DNA of 57,500 nt from Cristatella mucedo (Eukaryota; Bryozoa; Phylactolaemata; Cristatellidae): NCBI GenBank assembly GCA_009760855.2, contig WPIO01000156.1, forward strand, positions 1 through 57,500, in the 5' to 3' direction. The notes under the pieces were generated by a model. That model was not told where the DNA came from. It did not search any database and saw only the letters and a list, made by a program, of their open reading frames with translations. A program made the position numbers and the translations under genes. Positions 51,774 to 57,500 of this stretch are shown here, one piece after another. Each line of letters starts with the position of its first letter. Position 1 is the first letter of the stretch.

Positions 51774-52045
51774 TGTTCCTTCTAGCTCTGGCGTATGTGA
51801 GATCATCGGTGCAGCACCTACAAGTAACTAGCCGTTCTGCAACGTACAGGAGTCATCCATACTCACCGCTCGTTGGCCGAGAGTGGGAAATTGAGAGCGC
51901 TGTGTTTACGGCCCTGTTCTCGCCGGACGTGAAAGCCACACATGACGTCTCCAACCTGAAGTTCTTTGTTCGCACGTGCTGGTTACGTACGGAGAGTAAC
52001 CGTGACTTCGACTACGGTCTCGTCGGTGCCGTCGTCGTTGACCAG
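51774..52045 (+). CDS. Candidate host exon of an unrecognised gene
   Basis: The open frame ends at GACCAG|GTAAGG, a consensus splice donor, with the last exon base at 52,045 (phase 0). A pyrimidine-rich run precedes two possible acceptors: TTGCTACAG (exon from 51,774) or TTCCTTCTAG (exon from 51,785). The about 90 residues are non-repetitive and protein-like: 'VGREWEIESAVFTALFSP', 'HDVSNLKFFVRTCWLR', 'DFDYGLVGAVVVDQ'. I do not recognise the family. The neighbouring exons lie outside the window or are not seen. An RLE LINE occupies the intron from about 15 bases downstream. Confidence 0.45.
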
Positions 52046-52749
52046 GTAAGGCGTGACAGCCGGACCCCGTCGAGCGCGTTGGCATGACTTGCCGAGAATC
52101 AGGATCGCGCGTTGGCCGGAAGAGCTCCGATCAGGCGGTCCAGAACCAGGTTGTGGCAGGCCGTTATCGCTAGCAGTACCGGCCGGCAGTGGCTCAGAAC
52201 GTGGCAGATGGCCTCTGCGTCAAAGGCGGCAGCCGCTGGTGGTTTCTGTGCATGACCAGCTCGTAGCGACACCCACGGGCTGCACGTTCAGGAGCAGCGT
52301 TGGACGAACCGCCAGGTCCGAAACGACAGGCCAAGACCCGTGGTCTGGAAACGGCTGTGGGTCACGCACCTGTCCGTGGCCAGGCAACCCTGCTCTCTTC
52401 AGGCTGGGCCACCTGAGCCCGGCATTCAGCCAGCCTGGCGAACTCTAGCCGTTTGGAAATCACGATGGGCGGCAGGAGCGAATTCGCTCACTCTCGAGGC
52501 GAACGTGGAGCGTCTGCAGGAGTCGGTGACTGCTGTCTCGTAGGCCGAGGTACAGGTACCACTGACGTCGTCGCGGGGCTTGGCGAAATGTGGATGGACG
52601 AAGGTGGACGGTGAAAGATGGAGTGGCACGTGGAGCAATACGATAGGGGGTCAAAAACGATGACGGAGGGAGGTCGGGGCGCCTCCCGAGTCAAGCTATA
52701 TGCCAGGGCAGGAGGAGGTTCGTCTACTCACTGTTCCTGTATCCGAGGG

Positions 52750-52836
52750 GCGGTCTGTGTAGCGGTGCGGTCTGTGTAGCGGTGCGGTCTGTGTAGCGGT
52801 GCGGTCTGTGTGGCGGTGCGGTCTGTGTATCGGCGT
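52750..52836. repeat. Five copies of a 17-bp tandem repeat
   Basis: GCGGTCTGTGTAGCGGT repeated five times with two single-base variants, inside the RLE LINE copy. Confidence 0.9.
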
Positions 52837-53430
52837 AGAAGACTGCTGAGTACCGCGGCGGACGAACAGATGAAGGGTTAGAGCGGGCATCTTACGAGGA
52901 GCGTGAAGTTGTGTCTACGAGCAAGGGGTGAGGATGACGAGTCTAGCTGAGAGAAGCGGTGGTGGCATGGACAAACAGTGGGGGCAAAGGGTCAGGGCTG
53001 AAGGCATACCAAGGTGGTGGGCGCCCATGCAGGGGCAGAAGCAGGCATGGTTAGGGTCTGGGTTGCTTAGAGCCGCCAGCCTTGGCCGCGGCAGAGCAAC
53101 AGCAATAGCCCTCTGGGTCTCGTGGCTGTAGGGGCTGCAGAAACTGGGCGGGGCCATTTAGTCTCCGAAGCTGCCTCGGCCGCTACAGTGGGCGGTGGTC
53201 TCCCTGACGGCGCAGGATCAGAGGAGTGACCCGCCCCCCAGAGGCTGGGAGGGACGCATCTGAGCTCAGGGATGATACGGTAATATTGAGCGCATGCTCC
53301 GAACTCGGCGAGGATTCAGCGGGACGAGGGCAGAGGGGCGTGGGCAGGCACCAGCTCCCTGTCTCGTGTGAGTGAGGAAAGTGGACTCGCGCAGAGAAAA
53401 ACGGTGGTAGGGGGAAGCTGACGGTGCTGC

Positions 53431-54171
53431 TCAGGCCCTCACAAAGAGAGAAGAGCCAGAGGACAGCACAGAGCCAATCTTGAGGGCATCGTTGACAAGC
53501 TCCCCCGAGCGAAGAGTCAAAAGACGCCAGGTCTCCCGTCGGCCCGGTCGCATCAAGCCCTGGAGCCGGGGCCGGGGCACGGGATCAGCTGGAGGCACTG
53601 CCGGAGCCTGGACGTCAGTGGGTAGAACAAGCGTCACCTGGACGTCAGTGGGTAGGACAAGCGTGGCCTGGACGGGTGGCACCGAGAGCGGGGCAGCAAC
53701 TGCCCCCCTGAGGAAGTGGCGGGAAGTCATCAAGGCGAGGAGGGGCAGCCTGGGTCGGAGAACGGGAGGCCTTAGCCACCGCCTCGCCTCCGTGGTCTGT
53801 CGGGGCGGCCTCGAAGTCTCGGGCAAAATGGCCAGGAGCGCTGCAGTTGGCATATGACTGAGGCAGCTTGCATGCCTTGCTGATGCGCCCGGGGGCATGA
53901 CACCGGCAGCAGACAAGCTCTGAGCATTTCTCGTAAACATGCTCCGATGAGCCGAGTAGGTGCAACCCTGAGGCTGCCCCATATATCGCATGGAACAGGC
54001 CTTACCGTCGATCGCGAGGACCGGAGGGATTGGTCTGTTCATTGTGTCATTACTAGTCATGGCAACGAGTCGATCGGAAGGCACCAGGTCCTTGAGACGA
54101 GGGGTCCTGACCTCCGTCACTTTGGCAAACTCCCCGAGTACCCTGGACAGGCAATCATCCCGGGTTCCCAA
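53431..54171 (-). pseudogene. Gag-like ORF1 protein with degenerate CCHC zinc knuckles
   Basis: The frame (246 residues) contains an RRM-like segment ('DCLSRVLGEFAKVTEVRTPRL', residues 5-25) and 'PPVLAIDGKACSMRYMGQPQ' (50-70), the block before the knuckles in LINE ORF1 proteins. The knuckles themselves are best read in the overlapping frame 53,645-53,965: VCCRCHAPGRISKAC (C-x2-C-x4-R-x4-C, with Arg for the usual His) and YANCSAPGHFARDF (first and last Cys lost). A frameshift near 53,950 separates the parts. ORF1 would bind the element RNA. A 30-bp direct duplication (53,610-53,669) repeats TLVLPTDVQ. Damaged, not functional. Confidence 0.55.
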
Positions 54172-54550
54172 GTTTCGGCGGTCAACGACGACCGAAGCCT
54201 GTTGGTCTTCCAGGTACCTGACGCCAGGGCGATCGCCTTCCGAAGCGTATGGGGCAGGCGTAACACCTGGTCAGCCATTGGCAGTGAGTGAAGACGGCCC
54301 GAGATGCTGCCGAGGGCTGAGTGACCTTCGCCCTCGGGATGTACGGGTAAAGAGCCAGCAGGCCGGCGAGTAACTGCTTCACCTCCTACCCAGACGGCAG
54401 GGGCACCTCCAGCTGATTGGGAAACAGCCGGCACACCGAGCCGGTGGTCATACCCTGAGCGGCAGCTGCTGCACAGCCACCTTGAGGTACCCCGCGGCTG
54501 GTCATAAAACCAGGCACCGAGGGCCAGCACAAGACGACGACTGACTGGTA

Positions 54551-54556
54551 CGTGTG

Positions 54557-54603
<47 letters not shown>

Positions 54604-54690
54604 GTGCGTGCGTGTGTGCGTGCGTGCGTGCGTGCGTGTGTGTGTGTGTGTGTGTATACATATGTGTGTGCGTTTGTGTGCGTGTGTATT
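54551..54690. repeat. (TA)n-(TG)n microsatellite
   Basis: (TA)11 followed by about 100 bases of TG/CG steps. The His/Thr frames across it are artefacts. Confidence 0.95.
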
Positions 54691-55324
54691 GCAATTGCAA
54701 CGCGAGCATTGGCTACAGTAAAAGACACTAACAAATGAGCCGCACAGCTTAAATAACTTTAGTCATTCATATTTGATTGATGCAAAAGTCAACTAATCAA
54801 TTATCTGCAGACTGTATCTAAGAAAATGTCAAAGATCCACCAAGGGCCACAAGATTTTTGTTGACGCATGGTAATGTAAATACAATGTTTAGTCGCGAAA
54901 AAGTTCTTCCCAATTCCGCTGTCTTAGTCCCTTTTTGTAGAGGCGAATGCAAGTATGAAACACCATCTGAGTTTTTACCGGTTGATCAGCACATTAATTT
55001 CACGCCGTGTATGTAATGAACCACTGAACATTGCTGTGTATGCCATTCCTTCGAAGCACGTTTTGTACTTGATAGACGGCAGCAAAGTGGTTAGATCCGT
55101 TAGTGCACAAGAGTTTGATATAGCATGAATTTACTTATGCTGTTAAAAGCCTGTGTAACGATATACAATCCTACCTATTAATTCTTGGCAGAGATGTTAG
55201 TATAATCTCTGTAGCAATCAGCTTATAAGTGGCATTCTCAGTGGGATCTTCGTAAAGACTGCTAAATCTTGTACTTTTCGGACGTTACATTTAGGGGTTC
55301 CACAGCCGGTCGAATCGTGATAAG
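54691..55324. other. No gene seen
   Basis: Mixed AT-rich sequence; all frames are short and no motif or repeat family was recognised. Confidence 0.35.
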
Positions 55325-55885
55325 AATAATGATAATTAATCATTTGTGCTGCACCCTCAGAGAACTAAATCTCTTTCTAGGCTCTTTGAATATTCTTTAA
55401 AGGAAGCGTGCTAATATGTTAAGTACTAGGATGCACAGATTAGACTAGACTAAGCACACAAGAAAATTCACTAGGTCACAGCTAAACCTGTACAAACCGG
55501 TGCGTTTTTAATTTTTTTTAATGACTTCAAGTCGCGGGATGTCATCATGTCATATCGGAACTGAGTTTCAGGTTTAGAAGCATGCGAACTAAAAGATGAA
55601 TATATTCTCTGACAGTGTCAACCTTGCTGACACGTAAGCAGGAGAAGCGATTTGCTAGATCATCGCAAGGATTGCTAGGTTAGGTGCTTATCCGGCAGCA
55701 GTTAACTGAAGGCTGACCTTGACCTTGTAACGGTTAAGGAGTTCGTCGATCGCCGTCAAGTAAGCGGTATGATTAAGCAAAGTGGGTCTTTAGCCTACAT
55801 GGCATCACAAGTCAAGTTAGGACACAGGGTGATTTCAAGCGCGGATGTTAACGAAGAAACAGCATGGCACTGCAACGGGCATCAT
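55325..55885 (-). mobile_element. LINE-B copy, diverged
   Basis: The tail (AATAATGATAATTAATC, then GCACCCTCAGAGAACTAAATCTCTTTCTAGGC) and 3' untranslated words are followed by sequence matching the 5' part seen at 15,176-15,330 (CAAAGTGGGTCTTTAGCC, GGCATCACAAGT). The coding middle is deleted, as in the copy at 14,358-15,450. Confidence 0.6.
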
Positions 55886-56504
55886 AATCGTAACTTTCCA
55901 AAGTAACTTCTTAAGGAACTTTTCATATTTAAAAAAAAAAGGAAAATGGCATGCTCGAAATGAAGTTGACATTCTTTAACTTTAAGAGAAAAGGCCGCCC
56001 TAGTCTCTTAGCATCGTTTAATATGGCTTAATTCCTCGTTTGAAAACTTACGTGTAGCAGGCCTCTATAATAAAATTAAAATCAGGCCGGTTGAGCCTCG
56101 GCATATTTCTTTAGCTGTTCCAAAAACTTTACTACCGCATTTTAAAAACAATTCTCGCCTAGTATGAGCTCATACTCCGGCGTGTGCTCTCCGACTAATT
56201 GCTAACTAATTCAAGAACTAAGCCACCAGCTTAAACTATAAAGTTGGGGCTTTGGGATGCGTGACCGCCTAGCATCTCGAATGCTATTAGAACTGTTGGG
56301 TCTCGTTTTACTGTCTTATTTAAGCAATACCTGCGATATTTTTTTTTGGTCAGCGAGACACACGTTTCATGGCTGAGAAAATTCTTATTTCTATCAAATC
56401 CACAACAGCTCAAGTCTGTCACGCGGACTGTTGCATACGCAGCTCGGTACACGCTCATAATAAAATAATCCAGTGGGAATGTCAGCAAAGCATTGGCCGG
56501 AGTA
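55886..56504. other. No gene seen
   Basis: AT-rich sequence; the frame on the minus strand at 56,231-56,512 has no recognisable domain. Confidence 0.3.
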
Positions 56505-56575
56505 GCTAGCATATATATAGTGCTTTGAAACGAGATTGTTCTCTGAGGGCGCTATACAAATCAATTATTGGTAGT
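56505..56575 (+). mobile_element. LINE-B/SINE-type tail fragment
   Basis: TATAGTGCTTTGAAACGAGATTGTTCTCTGAGGGCGCTATACAAATC, then TTATTGGTAGTATTATT: the shared 3' stem, too short to tell SINE from LINE-B. Confidence 0.6.
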
Positions 56576-56624
56576 ATTATTGTAGCACTGGGGATTCTGA
56601 ACTGCAACCTAGCTCAAAGCGATC

Positions 56625-56790
56625 TCATATTCACTGAGCGGGTGGATGACGGGTGTCAAGAAATGGTCTGGTCAAGTAAGTCAAGATCTTGTGGAGAGCT
56701 GAATACTAGGTCTTCGACGCCGGCTAGGCTGCTAACCAAGATCGTGTGGGACACTACGTCGAAGACGGCCTTAAATGATGCGTGCAATTA
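56625..56790 (-). mobile_element. LINE reverse transcriptase motif A fragment
   Basis: In minus sense a frame reads 'KAVFDVVSHTILVSSLAGV', close to RT motif A plus following helix of LINEs (DxSKAFDxVxHxxLLxKL). No further RT blocks follow. It differs from both LINE-A and LINE-B motif A, so a further LINE family is likely. Confidence 0.5.
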
Positions 56791-57500
56791 ATTAGTCATA
56801 CACCGTGTAATATATTTTATTTAATCTTTGGTCCTGGTTATTTCTACTTTTTAACTTTGTATACTTAAAAATGTAGACAGTGGCCACTATTCCCCTTAAA
56901 CGTTGCTTTCGTGGACGGTACATTGTTACGGTTAAAATTTACTCTCTTTCGGATGCGTTGCAGTTGTAAACCAGGCAAAGAGGCTAGTTTTATGTAAAGC
57001 GATTTGTATTTTAATTTGAAATTATTTTTTCTCCTGCGATCACATTAGGAGATCCTTATGTAATTGAACTGAATCAAAATGATAGAATTGTAAATAAAAT
57101 AAGTTTAGTACTGAACGTGTCTACCTGTAATGTTAAACACTTGACTTAGTCACTGTGGATATTGATCAGTCGTTCACTTAATCTGTATATCATTTCAAGT
57201 GATATAAATAATACTATAAAAGCAGCAGCCTTAAGCCCACAAGTTTTTTAACTATTCAGCTTCCTAACTAAGTACATATTTGACTTTTCAGATGGCATCA
57301 ATAAGCTGCCATTACCGGCCGAAGCCTTTCGCTTCGCCTGAAACCAATTAATCAAGAAAGGGCAAACATTACTCCGCGTAATCATCTGCTACGACGTGTG
57401 AGGACTACAAGAAATATTTCGGAACGTCTAGTGGGGTTCAGGACAAATGCTGGTCGCTGCAAGAAGGCGCTGAAACTTAAAATATAAAAGTGCCGCTCTG
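56791..57500. other. AT-rich end of window, possibly with a fibre-gene trace
   Basis: No intact gene. A plus-strand stretch near 57,039-57,105 reads 'LGDPYVIELNQNDRIVNKI', which resembles the viral fibre repeat (GDP...xMNxNxIxN) but is a single unit. Nothing else recognised. Confidence 0.25.

Larger units (their letters stand above)
52060..54540 (-). mobile_element. RLE LINE copy: ORF1 region joined to the ORF2 end
   Basis: In minus sense, 54,540-53,430 encodes a gag-like ORF1 with zinc knuckles (separate entry). 53,430-52,470 is GC-rich, Pro/Ser-rich and repetitive. 52,450-52,060 matches the zinc-knuckle end of the RLE LINE at 21,820-22,140 (for example GGTCTTGGCCTGTCGTT and CGGAGCTCTTCCGGCC). 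The RT core is missing, so the copy has a large internal deletion. Linking this ORF1 to the RLE LINE rests on position and strand. Confidence 0.55.

Noticed and set aside
54117-54734. His/Thr/Ala-rich minus-strand frame over the TG repeat
   Set aside because: An artefact of the microsatellite; only the part below 54,540 overlaps the ORF1 relic.

Overview
This is nuclear DNA from an animal, most likely an invertebrate; the phylum cannot be fixed from the sequence alone. The signs are spliceosomal splice sites, a membrane-anchored collagen gene, several families of non-LTR retrotransposons (LINEs), a tRNA-derived SINE, a hAT-type transposase relic, long microsatellites and a decayed Polinton/Maverick-like double-stranded DNA virus element. 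Host genes are sparse. Most of the window is layered, inactive mobile DNA.

Layout. (1) 1-10,260 is AT-rich and is one end of a Polinton/adintovirus-like element. From left to right it holds an HNH/AP2-type endonuclease tail, an adenovirus pX-like membrane-active protein, a run of three tail-fibre-like genes, several small unknown genes, and a protein-primed family B DNA polymerase on the minus strand. The polymerase keeps its catalytic motifs but is broken by stop codons, frameshifts and two LINE insertions, each with a recognisable target-site duplication. Several genes start directly behind a TATA(T/G)A box. (2) 10,260-25,700 is a patchwork of LINE pieces (here called LINE-A, LINE-B and a restriction-like-endonuclease 'RLE' LINE of the R2/NeSL type), a second decayed copy of the viral fibre region (15,905-17,190) and a new terminal-inverted-repeat element (23,167-23,988). 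(3) 25,874-38,406 (minus strand) is the one convincing host gene. Exon 1 (37,819-38,406) encodes a transmembrane segment and a coiled coil. Exon 2 (25,874-28,213) begins with a furin-like RHRR site and then encodes an uninterrupted Gly-X-Y collagen domain. The 9.6-kb intron is filled with LINE and SINE copies. (4) 38,860-39,900 is a hAT/ZMYM-like relic. (5) 40-47 kb is GC-rich DNA with long (GA)n, (CT)n and (GGC)n tracts, LINE pieces and SINEs. (6) 47.6-51.7 kb holds two LINE-A copies tail to tail; the minus-strand one is the best preserved LINE in the window. (7) 51.77-52.05 kb looks like an unrelated host exon with a consensus splice donor, and an RLE LINE (52.06-54.5 kb) lies just inside its intron. 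(8) 54.7-57.5 kb is LINE and SINE debris plus AT-rich sequence without genes.

How the parts relate: LINE-B and the tRNA-headed SINE share the same 3' tail (a short AAGCGCC...GGCGCT stem followed by an AT-rich tail), which suggests LINE-B mobilised the SINE. Both LINE families inserted into the viral polymerase after the virus had integrated, so the viral element is older than those insertions. All function statements for the viral genes rest on motif recognition by eye; no database search was possible.
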